Positions 1 through 10,554 of a DNA stretch of 64,000 nucleotides are shown here, one piece after another (positions within the stretch are counted from its first letter, which is position 1; every line of letters starts with the position of its first letter). Under the pieces are notes generated by a model, which saw only the letters and a list, made by a program, of their open reading frames with translations, made no database searches and had not been told where the DNA came from. Both the position numbers and the translations under genes were made by a program. The DNA lies in assembly GCA_022702705.1 (NCBI GenBank), contig CM040424.1:75333452-75397451 (forward strand), in the 5' to 3' direction. Origin of the DNA: Papilionanthe hookeriana x Papilionanthe teres (taxonomy: Eukaryota; Streptophyta; Magnoliopsida; Asparagales; Orchidaceae).

Positions 1-91
1 GGGAGCATAGGATCTATGTTATAATTCATTTGCAAGCCCTTGACCGCCAGCTTGCTTTAAAAGTTAGCTATCTCTTAAAAGGTTCTATTGT

Positions 92-352
92 TTTTTTACT
101 GGAGCGTTTACATACCTACCACGCAATTCTTATGTATTTATATATCCAACACCTAAATTTTGATTTTTACATTCATACCACCCAAATCTTTTTATATAAT
201 ATTAAAAACACGACTATTTAACTTTTAGAAAGTGAAATTATCTTTTCATGCATTAATAAGGTGGCATATATGTAAAAATTGAAGTTTAGGTGTTGCATAT
301 GTAAATACATAAAAATTGAGTGGCAAGCATCATGCATGTAAATCTTCCATTC
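92..352. mobile_element. Foldback element, family 1 (TTTACATAC...GTATGTAAA ends)
   Basis: A short element with inverted ends. The left arm reads like TTTACATACCTACCACGCAA, then TTCTTATGTATTTATATATC and AACACCTAAATTTTG. The right arm carries the reverse complement (GTTTAGGTGTTGCATATGTA, then AATACATAAAAATTGAGTGG, then CATGTAAATCTTCC). It lies wholly in an FKBP intron and ends about 30 bp before the exon at 384. The same arms recur about ten times in the window, so this is a dispersed MITE-like family. No coding capacity is seen. Confidence 0.75.
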
Positions 353-383
353 TTATTATTTATTTATTACTTTTTTTTTGCAG

Positions 384-1368
384 TACAAGCCAGAGGATTG
401 CAGCATTCAATCTCACAAAGGTGATATGGTTAAAGTGCATTATCGTGTAAGTAATGTTGCAATTTTTTATTCTTAAATTCATGAACCAAACTCATGCTAC
501 ATAATTTAATGATTTGTGCTTCCAGTGGTGCAGAAGGATAGCTTCTTCCATATGTGCAAGACTCTAGAAAATTAGAATTGTTTACTGCCATAAATATATC
601 AAGTTAAATAGGTTCAAGAGAAGTTTCAACAAAATGACCTTATAAATAATGTTAATTATGCAAGTCGATTATGTATGGCTTTGTTGACTGAACCTACTCA
701 TTAAAATATTTCATGTTACAGGGGATGCTTACTAACGGTAACATATTTGACTCCAGCTATGAAAGAGGCGAGCCAATTGAGTTTGAGCTTGGAAAGGGTC
801 AAGTGATCAAAGGTATTATTTTCTTGATTGTGTGTTTGCAGAATGTTGAAAGAATTTGCAAAATAAGTGCTACTCTGATTTTGCAATAACACAAACATGC
901 ATTCACTTTATGAATATAAATTTTATAATAAACAAGGCTGTTTTAGATAAAACTTCAGTAACGTGGCCGAGGGGTTAAATTAGTGGATTATTAGTTATGT
1001 TGTGCACACCATACAAATGTATAAAACATTATGTAATTTATAGTGCAACATATTTTACAGGATGGGACCAAGGGCTGCTGGGAATGTGTGTCGGTGAGAA
1101 AAGGAAGCTGAAGATACCTGCGAAGCTCGGTTATGGAGCCCAAGGTTCTCTTCCAAAGATCCCAGGTAATGAAGCCGAAGAAACAACTTGAACACAATGT
1201 AGTTTTTGAAGTATTCTGGGTTTAAGATGCAATAATTTTGGAATTCTGCTGAAATGTTCCTGTAATTTTGCAGGAGGTGCCACACTCATCTTTGATACTG
1301 AACTTATGGCTGTCAATGGAAAAACTTCAAGTTCCAAACAATCAACTGAAGGGAATGAGGAGCTGTAA
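384..1368 (+). CDS. ER-type FKBP peptidyl-prolyl cis-trans isomerase (FKBP15/FKBP2 class), 3' part of gene
   Basis: Four coding exons with GT/AG borders can be read at 384-446, 722-812, 1061-1165 and 1274-1368 (stop TAA). They give 117 residues covering nearly a whole FKBP domain. Family landmarks seen are KVHYRG, FDSSYERG, GKGQVIKGWDQGLLGM, GEKRKLKIPAKLGYGAQG and IPGGATLIFDTEL. The protein would catalyse prolyl cis-trans isomerisation and bind FK506-type ligands. It ends in NEEL, which resembles HDEL/KDEL-type ER retrieval signals, as expected for the secreted FKBP15/FKBP2 class that folds proteins in the ER lumen. The first exon or exons, with the signal peptide, should lie before position 1 and are missing, so the entry is partial at its 5' end. 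A possible poly(A) signal AATAAA lies at 1526-1531. A foldback element occupies the intron just before the exon at 384. Family assignment is sure; the exact paralogue is not. Confidence 0.9.
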
Positions 1369-3279
1369 TTTTAATCAGAACAGAGCACCATCATGCAATA
1401 GAAAAATGAATGATTTTGGTTTTGTTGTTTTCTACTTCTAACACATAAACATCAATAGTATCAAATAGTATTTTGTAACACCGCATAACATAATGCATTT
1501 TTGTGTTATTTGCCTGGCAAGGCACAATAAAGAAAATAGCAGCATTTCTTTGTGCTAGGACAACATATTGCACATCGTTTCTATTATTTTATCAGCCAAT
1601 GTTCATGTGGTGATCCACATGGTGAAATCTTCTTTGTATGCTTTATCATTTTACTTGGCAAGTTAACTGCACTCCCTTAAGCCTGATTTTGTTATTTCAC
1701 ACATTTCATTATTATTTGAACATTTTATGTGATCCATGATAAAATTAAGGGTGTAATTAGCATGCATATCATTCAATTCTTAATCATATGAGCTAGTCTA
1801 ATGCTCTTTTAGTTATTAATGTTTGTGCACTATCTTTTATTCATTAAGTGGTTATTAATGCTCTTCTTGACAATTATTTTTTTGTACATTTCTTAATTCA
1901 TTGCACTTTATTTTTTTATTTTTATTTTGCTTATTTTGTTTAGTAAAATTGTGGTTGCATTTGTTTGAATACATTCTTTATATTGTTGAATATGTTAAAC
2001 TATCTTCTTATTGAAAGTCAAATTGCTACATTTGTTAGCTACAACACTTCTTAAGAGGATTTAGATAAACATTTTATCTTATATTAACTTTCATGTATGA
2101 TAGAACATTATTACATAATATTTATGCAACATTAATAGTATATTTTTTTTACCAAAATAGTTTTCATATCATATCATTAGATTGTTATTAGATTATTTAT
2201 GTTTTTTAGAATTTGGCTATATTTTTAAAATAACTCCATTGCATTTTGCACTATGTTGTGACTCTATACTACTTTTTGGAAGAAGATATTAGGCCTTTCT
2301 TGGATATAAACAATTAAATTTGTGAAGAGATTTCATTTGGGTTTATATTAAAAATTATTATGAGCATCATAACATTTTTTCTTATGAAAAGTTTTTGCTT
2401 GTTACAAAGTAGCAATAAATTTGTCACAAAAGATTTTAAAAGTAACAAGAAAATTGTGACTAACTATAAGAATGATAGAAGCAATTAAATTATTAAGCAA
2501 AGTGGATGAGGATGTTCTTATTATGATGAAGCTAGAATTAGGAATGATGAACACATTGAGTAGTAAAGCCTAATTTATCAATGTATATATAACAATGATT
2601 ATTTGCATTGTATGCTTTTTTTTTTAGCTCATTCGTTCTAGTTGTTGAGAGTTTCGTCTTCGACTATAAGGTCTTAAGTTTAAGGTGTAATATATACTAG
2701 TATGTGCATGAGTTTTTTTTCTTTTCTTTTCTTGTTTGGCGAGCATTTAAACTTATTCAATCCAATGCCTTGAATTTTTTTATTTTATTATTAGTTTATA
2801 TGATGCTCACTAAAGGGCTATACTCTGTGTGAAACCTCTCAAGAAAAATGAAGTTGAATTATAAAATAACGATATATCATTTGGTATAAGAATAAAATTT
2901 TGATAGAAGTTTTAAAGTTAACCGTGTTCGTGGTGTAGCACTTCTAGTATAGTTGATCTTTTAAAGTTACACTAACGGGGTAAAATTGTGAGCCCGCTAA
3001 ACCAATTCGAATCATGCTCGATGGGTGATAGTTCGGGCTCTCATGTGAGTATGGGTATGCTTAACTTTAAAGTTTCTACTTTTCAGTTTTCGTTTGGGGC
3101 AGTTAAGAAAATGTCGTCTCACCGTTTGAAAACTGCGTTTAAGCGTACTTATCCTAAATTGCAGTTAATTTTTTACACTAAAAGCGGAGCACGAATCAGA
3201 TTCTGCGGTCCTCATTTTTAAATAAGGAATAAGCTACTTACTTGAATAACCACAAGTTGCCCGCAACTTATTCGCTAAC
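1369..3279. other. AT-rich intergenic region, no gene recognised
   Basis: This holds the FKBP 3' UTR and then strongly AT-rich DNA with poly-T tracts. A 77-codon open frame near 2988-3221 has no recognisable motif and is not called as a gene. Nothing else is supported. Confidence 0.6.
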
Positions 3280-3289
3280 TATATAAATA
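3280..3289 (+). promoter_or_regulatory. Putative TATA box of the PPR gene
   Basis: TATATAAATA lies about 65 bp upstream of the PPR start codon. That would give a very short 5' UTR. The second copy of this block begins at the same motif, at the edge of an assembly gap. Confidence 0.45.
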
Positions 3290-3347
3290 CTAATATTTTG
3301 AATGTTATGCATATAAAAACTACCTCTTCCTCCATCACAGTCGCAGC

Positions 3348-3452
3348 TATGCGATGCTCCACTTCCTCGCCGGCTTCACCCTCCGCCGCGGCAGCCGCCT
3401 CTCTTATCTCTTTCTTCCTCCTCCCGTTCGTCTCGCCGAAACCCATAAACTG
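3348..3452 (+). other. Overlapping upstream ORF on the PPR mRNA
   Basis: ATG at 3348 opens a frame of about 34 codons (MRCSTSSPASPS..., ending PKPIN stop) that overlaps the first 33 or so codons of the PPR frame in another phase. It is also present in the second copy. Whether it is translated is unknown. If it is, it would lower initiation at the PPR ATG. Confidence 0.4.
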
Positions 3453-4745
3453 AGTTACCACTCCCTTCCCATTGCACCCGCATCGCCGCCGCGCGACGAC
3501 TACTTCGCCGCAATTCACCACATCTCCAACATCGTCCGGCGAGACTTCTACTTGGAACGCACCCTCAATCGTCTTCATTTACCCACTCCCACACCCGATA
3601 TCGTCCTCCGCGTCCTTCGCGCTACCGCCGGTTCCCACCCTCTTCAAGCTCTTCGCTTCTTCTCATGGTCCCGCTCCCGATCCTCCTACTCTCCTTCGTC
3701 TGCCGAGTTCGACACTCTCATCCTCGCTCTCGGCCGTCACCGTCACTTTCCCCATCTTTGGCGCCTCGCCGCCGACATGCGATCCCTTTCCCTACCGCTT
3801 TCCTCATCCACCTTCGCTGCCATCATTTCCTCCTATGCCGATGCTTGTCTGCCGGACCTCGCCGTCGATATCTTCAACCGCATGCCTAAATTTTCTTGTC
3901 CCCAGACCACCGAGGTCTACAACTCCCTCCTCTCCGCTCTTTGCCGAGCTCGCAACTTTCATGGCGCTTATGCCCTCGTCCGCCGAATGCACCGCAAATC
4001 CGTCTCCCCAGACCGCCAAACGTTCTCTATCCTCGTCGACGCATGGTGCGCTGCCGGTAAGCTCCGCGAGGCACAGGATTTCCTGGAGGAGATGGCCAGG
4101 CGAGGCTTCTCGCCTCCTGTTCGCGGCCGCGATATTCTCATCGACGGTCTCGTGCGCGCCGGCCATCTGGAGTCCGCAAAGCGTATTGTTCTTCGATTGA
4201 CGAAGGAGGGCCTTCTACCTGATGTCTCCACCTTCAATTCCCTCCTCGATGCTCTCTGCGACGCTGCGGAAATCGACTTCTGCGTTGATCTGCTCGAGGA
4301 TGCAAACGAGCTCGGCCTCTGCGCAGATATATCGACTTACAAGGCATTAATACCAGCGGTATCGAAGGCTGGGAAGATCGACGAGGCATTCAGACTTTTA
4401 AACTGTGCAATGGAGGATGGGCATCGTCCGTTCCCGAGTCTTTACGCCGCCATTATCAAAGCTATGTGTCGTGCTGGGAGGTTTGCCGATGCCTTCTCGT
4501 TCTTTAACGACATGAAGGTGAGGGGTCATCCGCCAAACCGTCCTGTATACACCATGCTTGTGAAAATGTGTGTGAGGGGAGGGAGAGTGGTGGAAGCTGC
4601 AAATTTTTTGTTGGAGATGACTGAGATGGGGCTGAAGCCAAGGTCTCAGAGCTTTGATATTGTAGTGGAGGGGTTGAGGCATTGTGGCAAGCATGAGCTA
4701 GCGAGGAGAATGGAGCAGCTTGAGGTTGAATGTCTGGGATCTTGA
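3354..4745 (+). CDS. P-class pentatricopeptide repeat protein, At5g18390-like (copy in contig A)
   Basis: An intact single-exon gene of 463 codons. The N-terminus is Arg-rich and poor in acidic residues (MLHFLAGFTLRRGSRLS), like a mitochondrial or plastid presequence. From about residue 150 to the end there are roughly nine PPR motifs of 35 residues, for example VYNSLLSALCRARNFHGAYA, TFSILVDAWCAAGKLREAQD and VYTMLVKMCVRGGRVVEAAN. There is no E, E+ or DYW extension, so it is P-class and likely binds a specific organellar RNA to stabilise it or help its processing or translation. The conserved lead block DDYFAAIHHISNIVRRDF and the C-terminal block PPNRPVYTM recall Arabidopsis At5g18390, of similar length. 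Lack of introns is normal for PPR genes. GC3 falls from 5' to 3'. An out-of-frame ATG lies 6 bp upstream. A near-identical copy lies at 36386-37777. The RNA target cannot be inferred. Confidence 0.93.
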   Translation: MLHFLAGFTLRRGSRLSYLFLPPPVRLAETHKLSYHSLPIAPASPPRDDYFAAIHHISNIVRRDFYLERTLNRLHLPTPTPDIVLRVLRATAGSHPLQALRFFSWSRSRSSYSPSSAEFDTLILALGRHRHFPHLWRLAADMRSLSLPLSSSTFAAIISSYADACLPDLAVDIFNRMPKFSCPQTTEVYNSLLSALCRARNFHGAYALVRRMHRKSVSPDRQTFSILVDAWCAAGKLREAQDFLEEMARRGFSPPVRGRDILIDGLVRAGHLESAKRIVLRLTKEGLLPDVSTFNSLLDALCDAAEIDFCVDLLEDANELGLCADISTYKALIPAVSKAGKIDEAFRLLNCAMEDGHRPFPSLYAAIIKAMCRAGRFADAFSFFNDMKVRGHPPNRPVYTMLVKMCVRGGRVVEAANFLLEMTEMGLKPRSQSFDIVVEGLRHCGKHELARRMEQLEVECLGS

Positions 4746-6110
4746 TCTTCCGTTGCTTTCTTGTTTGGTAGCTAGCTAAAGAGAAAGGCAATAGTTTTGA
4801 TTTCTTATATTGGTTTATCGGCTTAGTCAGGTAAGGGGTGTGCTTCTTTGATGTTTACCATTTGTTCTTATAGCATGAACATGCCATTCTCTTATTATAT
4901 GTTTAGATGAAAATTTAACCTAAAAGAATTCTATTTTGTCTTACCATTTTTGGCCTTGTTTATATGGCACTTATTAGTAGAATCACTATTTAAATTTGCA
5001 TAATTTGAGGTGTGCCTCAATGCAATTGAGCCCGAAATTGCATTGAGGCCATGCCTCTAGCAACTTAGACTATATGACCGAAAACTATTGGACTGAATTC
5101 AAGTTGTGAAGTTAGTGAGCTGTCAGTGTCGGCAAGATATGTTTGTTAGATTAATCCAACCGCATAATTTGACTGGGAAATCCAACAGGATAGCCCAAAA
5201 TTAACAACCTCTATCACTCAACCATGGCAACTTGGTTAAACTCTTCTAGAAGATCAAGATTGCCAAGCTCTTACAAGCGAAGTCAATAATAAAGCTTCTC
5301 AAGGGGACTGGAAGGATCTCATTAACTCTATTCAAGGCTGTCCTAGCTGACAGGATCGTTACTGAAGTTGAAACAATATAAAAGTTGCACTTATAAGAGG
5401 TTGTTATTTAGGCCAGATTTTATAGAAAATATTTTATTATAATGTGCATGTTAGAAGAATACAGAGGATAGAAATGATATCTAGTGAGATTCTTGTGTTA
5501 TTAATGCATTATTTTGTAGGGTGTATACTAAATCCTCTATAAATAAGGGCAATCACTACAAATAAAAGTGAGAATTTTGAGAGATTGCAAGGCACTGACA
5601 TTCCTTTGAATTGGTATCTATGTTCTCTGTGAGGTGAATCCACAAACAAAACAGGATCTAACACGTACGAGTGGTACACCTCACATTTATGTATGCCCAC
5701 AATTAGATTGAGGTGCGCCTCATTTATTTTATTTTTTTCTATATTAAGCGCTTCAACACCTTAACCATACACCACAACTCATGCCAGACCCACACCCTCT
5801 CGTGCAAGATCTCCCCTCTCATGATGACATCCTAGTCAGCCATCCCAGCGCCGCTGATGTCGCCTGTTGTCTGATTCTTCTGCTAACTCCGTCTGCTGCT
5901 TCTACCACCTGCATTGCCTTCCTTCGCCCCTAGCGTCGTCGTCGCCATTACTTGCTATTTCTACCAACTTTGTCGCTGCATGCTACTTCTAGCACCACTT
6001 GTCGCTGCTTGTTATTGTTGTCGCCATTATTGTCGTTGCCGTTGTTCCCTCTTTTACCAAATAGTCCTATTCCAAGTTTCATAAGGTTTTAATGTTTTAA
6101 TAAATCCAAA

Positions 6111-6150
<40 letters not shown>

Positions 6151-6230
6151 ATATTTGCATAGGTTCAAATTTATTTGTATTTTGAAATAAATTTTTTATT
6201 CTAGTATTTTATAAGAATTTATTAGAGAAA
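4746..6230. other. Intergenic region with LTR-like segment and a 12-bp hairpin
   Basis: After the PPR 3' UTR a perfect 12-bp inverted repeat (CCTCAATGCAAT) sits at 5015-5026 and 5037-5048. The motif TGAGGTGYGCCTCA recurs at both ends of 5005-5725, suggesting a roughly 0.7-kb element. Inside, CTCTATAAATAAGGGCAATC (about 5533-5555) followed by a short untranslated-like stretch resembles an LTR promoter. From about 5760 to 6060 there is C/T-rich sequence with repeated TCGCTGC and CACCACTTGTCGC words. No gene is recognised. Confidence 0.35.
6112..6150. repeat. (ATT)n microsatellite
   Basis: About 13 uninterrupted ATT units. The equivalent tract in the second copy (about 39149-39186) is similar. 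Confidence 0.9.
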
Positions 6231-6239
6231 AGAAGGAAT

Positions 6240-8230
6240 TCATAATAAGCCTTCGAATGGATTCAACATGGAAACACAGTGCAAGTTGACATTGAATGCA
6301 AAGATAAGACATTTATTTGTCAAAATGCTATTAAAGAAGGTGTTACAAGGATGAAGGCACACCTTCATGACTCGCATACAATGTTGAAAGTGTACTAAAA
6401 TGCCAAAACAATGAAAGAATAGTTCCGATCATATATGACTTAACTTGGCGATATCAAAGCATCTAGCATGGAAACAATTTGATGATAAAATTGATGTCCG
6501 CTCTTACTATAAGAGTTAGCATAGTGCTAAACATTTGTCATCTTTACAACTGATATTCTGTAGATGTACAAGAGGGCGTCAAGATCACTATATGGTATAT
6601 GGAGTTGTTGTAATGAGTTATGGAGAGGGTGCAACTGCAGCGCAAAAATATCTCTGGAGCATATTAGAGGGGCACACAAACACCTATTATTGGATATTGG
6701 GAGATTTTTTTTATGAGAATATTACTCAATTCAACGTGTCAATCATCTTTTTCTTCAATAAGATATGTTCAATAGGTGTTTATGATAGAGGCTTGAAACC
6801 CTTGTTCATATATGATTTGAGGACATAAGTATTGAATTAGGAGCTGAGTGATACAAAAAAATTCATAAAGGAGATTAAAAGAACCTGAACTTATGTTTGA
6901 TGGGTGGTCATACATAAAAAATAGATTTTTGATTAATATCCTTATGACAATTTTTATGAAATCTATAGAAATATCTCAAATTTAAAATGCAGAGTATATT
7001 TTTGGACCATTTGATGGAGTGATATAGGAGGTTGGAGAGCATTTTGTGGCCTAAGTTGTGAAAAGAATGCTAATTCTTATATGACCAATGGGAATAAGTT
7101 GATGGAGAAGAAAAATTATATATATTAGAAACCTTGTGTTGCACACTGTATTGACCCAATTTTAAAGAAGTTTGTTGACATATCCTGTCATAAAAATAGC
7201 TTGAACAAAGAAAAAAGGATTAATACATTTAGTTCTAATCATTCTTGGGTATTATCTTTGATGATAAAGCTTTCTAAGAAATAACTATTCGCCTTACTGC
7301 TATAAAATTTGCTATAATTTATTTGACTCAGTTAAAAGGTAGGAAACTATTGGAAGTAATGTTCACATCCATTTAATAGCTTAATTATGCACTGGCAAAA
7401 AAAAACTGAGAAAAAAGAAGTAAAAAAATTCATTGTAAGTAAAATATTTTGATCAAATATCACATATACAATGACAACCACAAATCTATTGGTTTAAGTT
7501 TTGAGGTTGGTGGATGCGAAGAAAAAAACAGCTATGAGCTTTATTTATAATGCAATGGATGAGACCTAGGAATTAGTAGCCCGCAACTTAGAAGAAGAAT
7601 TCCATTATAGAGAGATTTGAGATATCATTGATGAGAAACATGATCTGCTTTACCATCTTTTGCATACTACTGGATATTTCCTTAACCCTTAATTTCAATA
7701 TGTTAAGGACAAGTCTGCAAATTTTGAGATAAAATTTATTCTGTTGCATATTTTTTTAACCCTCAATTTTACTATGTTGAGGGAAAATCTGCAAATACCA
7801 TTGCATGGATAGATTAATTGTTGACCAACTGAGAGGACAACTGTTTTTATGCAACTTATTCCATTTAGAAATAATAAAAAAATTTGTGAGCTACAACAAA
7901 TTAAAGGTACTATTATAAAGCATTCTCCAAATAATTTTAAAATAAAGGTACTATTTCTAAAATTTCAAATTCTTATTATATGGATTTTTTTTTCAAATAT
8001 AATTGAACAGTGGATCAAATTTGGTGATGGTAGTCTAGCACTATAATTTTTTGCTGTTTAAGTATTAGGAGTTTCATGCTTCTAATTCATCTAAATGTGA
8101 TCATAATTGAAGCACATATAATCAAGTTAATACAGAAGAAGAAATCATTGATGAGCCTAAGCTAAATTTTGTGGTGTACATTACATACAACAAAAAATTT
8201 AAGGATAAAAATTTAAATAAAAATAATTTG
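6240..8230 (+). pseudogene. Decayed hAT transposase (BED finger, DUF659, hAT dimerisation), contig A copy
   Basis: Reading across frameshifts and stops recovers the domain order of a plant hAT transposase. First comes a BED-finger remnant near 6260-6390 (HGNTVQVDIECKDKT, then GVTRMKAHLHDSH). A DUF659-like block follows at about 6690-7000 (FFYENITQFNV, GLKPLFIYDLRT, LMFDGWSYIKNR). Next is the catalytic-fold region near 7130-7690 (KPCVAHCID, NHSWVLSLM, LLYHLLHTTGYFLNP). Last is a C-terminal hATC-like block near 8060-8200 (KLNFVVYITYNKKFKDKN), where the usual Trp before it is a stop. It would once have catalysed cut-and-paste transposition and is now dead. At about 6940-6950 this copy lacks about 13 bp that the second copy keeps, and the frame breaks there. 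Terminal repeats were not identified. Confidence 0.7.
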
Positions 8231-8859
8231 AAGGAGCAACCTGAAGTACTGAAAAATCTCCTTATGGGTAATTCATAACAAAAAACCAGCCTCTCTACAC
8301 ACTAAGGTAATATCTTTCTCTCATCTTGCCATAATGGGAGATTTAGACTTTAGAAGTTAGATTCAAAAGCTTATGATCATATGACTGGAGACATCAATTC
8401 TCTTGTCAATTACTAAGAGGCTTTTGCATCTAAAGTTGTCATACTTGTAGATAGATCACACTAAAATATTGTTGGAAAATAAAAAGTAGAGTTCTCTCAA
8501 GATATTACTTTTTCTTTTGTTTTATATATTCTACAATGATTACAATTTAATTTACATAAGCTTATTTATGATATCAAAAGTAGAATTAAATTTCTTGCAA
8601 AAACTTACGAATTTTAGGTGGTGGATTCGGTGAAGGTGATTGATAGTGTTGAAATACATCAAGACTTATACCTACTCAAGGAAAATCTCTCTTTATACAC
8701 AGAAGTAATCCCAACTACATTTTTCTCTCAAAATTTTAAATTTGTCGAGTATATGTCTATTAAAAAATAAGTCATGTTATGACATTTTTGTATGTGCATC
8801 TTAATTTCAATTAAATTGCCAAGTTGTATATTCATTTGTTTATCAATAAAAAACCTTTT
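8231..8859. other. Intergenic, AT-rich; no feature recognised
   Basis: No coding or repeat signature is recognised between the hAT remnant and the copia remnant. Confidence 0.5.
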
Positions 8860-9520
8860 TATTATCAATGTGAGACTTATCACTTGCCAAATAGATTAGA
8901 AATATCCATCCCATGACCCGGTACAAATGCTCACACTCTTTCTCCATTATCCACAATGATATTTTGGGATCTTCAAAAGTGAAAACCCTAAACGAGGCTA
9001 GATGGTTTGTCTCATTTATTGACGACCACACTAAAGCTACTCGATATTCTTAATGAAGGAGAAATCTGAATTAGTCCAAATCTTCCAATCTTCCATGACA
9101 TGATTTAAAAACAATTCAAAGCCAAATTCAGATCCTCAAAACTGATAATACAAAGAAATATTTTAACACCATTTTTTATTCATGTATTGAGACCCCACAA
9201 CAAAATGAGATAGGCGAGAGAAATAACAGAGATCTCCTTGAGGTATCCCGTTCAATTTCTTATCAAGTTCCAAAATATTTGTGCGGTGAATCAATTCTTA
9301 TTGCAATATATCTTATCAATTGGATGTTTAGCCCGGTATTTAACTTCAAAACACCATTTCATATGTTGGAGGTTGCCTATCTTCACATCAGAGCTTTCTT
9401 TTTTACTATACCATTTAAAATTTCTGGGTATACATCCTAACTTCGCATCCATTCCCCAAACCGCAAATCTATCAAGTGTATTTTGCGTTGCTCTCCATGG
9501 ATGCCTCCTACTTTCGAGGA
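8860..9520 (+). pseudogene. Ty1/copia integrase remnant, contig A copy
   Basis: Broken frames recover a GAG-pre-integrase and integrase core. Seen are CETYHLAK near 8870, then NDILGSSKVKTLNEARWFVS and FIDDHTKATRYS (about 8957-9050), DTPQQNEIGERNNRDLLEVS (about 9190-9245), VPKYLCGESILIAIYLIN (about 9265-9320), and a post-core block matching the usual SVFGCVCFVH region as frameshifted sequence near 9400-9500. Several stops and frameshifts show it is inactive. No reverse transcriptase or LTRs were found next to it, so it is a fragment. Confidence 0.65.
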
Positions 9521-10261
9521 CAAAGAGGAGGGACAAATGGGAATAGGGATATAATCTCGGGCGCCTCCTACTTTCGAGCGGGTGGGCTTACAATCTCTTC
9601 TTTGGTCGTATCTATTTTTAAAGGCTAAGAATTGAGGTTTGGGGGAGAGAATTGCACCCCATTATTTTCTTCTTTTGCACTTCTCCCAAAACAAGGTCTC
9701 TTCCAAGTTGTATGAGCCCATGAATAATATGAGACCCTACGTCCTAAAAGGATTCTACAGTTACATATTGGATTGAATGATTTAAATGATGGAATCCACC
9801 CAATTATTGGTCTTATGGCATCACCCTATAGACAAGATGGTCCATTTAGTTAAAGTTGATGGGCTTGCTCAAATATTGGAATCAACCCAAGATACTCTTC
9901 TATAGCCAAGGTAACCCATTTAATGGAATTTAATTTTTTAATGTCGTACATGTTGCCATGAAACTGAGATTTATTAGAGATAGCAAGATAGAGTTAATCT
10001 CCTTGGCTTATCTTCGTGACCAACTTAATCAACATTGGATGTACTTATGTAAAGAGAGCATTTTGGCCATCTATTGTCCCTGAGAAGCATTATAATTGTA
10101 GTGGGTCATTCAAGGCTCTCTGGGAAATTCTTTGGTATCTGTTCAGAACTACTTCATAACCTTTAATGCATTTGTTTGTTTCTTTTAGTGTGGATAAACT
10201 TATTGGTGCACTATCATATCGTTTAACGGTCCTATAATATATTCATAATTGTGTTTTCTTT
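9521..10261. other. Repeat-derived intergenic DNA, unassigned
   Basis: Contains the repeated phrase CGCCTCCTACTTTCGAG at about 9503 and 9561. No gene is recognised. A 34-bp stretch near 9850-9885 is missing from the second copy. Confidence 0.4.
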
Positions 10262-10515
10262 CTTGAAATGAGCACTTACATGCATAGCACACAATTCTTT
10301 TACTTATTTAACACCTAAACTTTGATTTTTTACATTTCTAGCACTCAAATCTTTCTTTTAACATCAAAAATACATCTTTCATTAACTTTTTAATAGTGAA
10401 ATACATCTTTTGATGCATAGGTGAAGTGATATTAAGGTGAATATTATAAAGTTTAGGTGTTAAATATGTAAATACATAAGAATTTTGTGACATGAATGTA
10501 AATCTTTCTTCTTGA
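10262..10515. mobile_element. Foldback element, family 1 (contig A)
   Basis: The left arm has CACACAATTC, AACACCTAAACTTTG and TAGCACTCAAATCTTTC. The right arm has AAGTTTAGGTGTTAAATATG, TAAATACATAAGAATTTTG and ATGAATGTAAATC. The centre keeps the TAACATCAAAAATACATC block shared with other copies. Non-coding. Confidence 0.8.
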
Positions 10516-10554
10516 AATTGTTTAGGATTTCTATAGCACCTCGACACCTTGATA

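Noticed and set aside
2988..3221. 77-codon frame upstream of the PPR gene
   Set aside because: No recognisable motif, no codon bias like the neighbours and no second copy to support conservation.
3279..3578. Minus-strand frame over the PPR start (and 36610-35693 over the gap)
   Set aside because: It is antisense to the PPR coding sequence, is open because of the GC-rich codon pattern, and in the second copy runs through N.
3472..4200. 242-codon plus-strand frame inside the PPR gene
   Set aside because: It overlaps the PPR frame in another phase. Its composition (Pro/Ser/Leu from C-rich codons) is a shadow, while the PPR frame has clear repeats.
6535..6828. 97-codon frame as a stand-alone small protein
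   Set aside because: Its second half matches the DUF659 region of a hAT transposase and it continues in broken frames on both sides.
9238..9546. 102-codon frame as a membrane protein
   Set aside because: It is a frame across a decayed copia integrase; in other frames the integrase words are readable.
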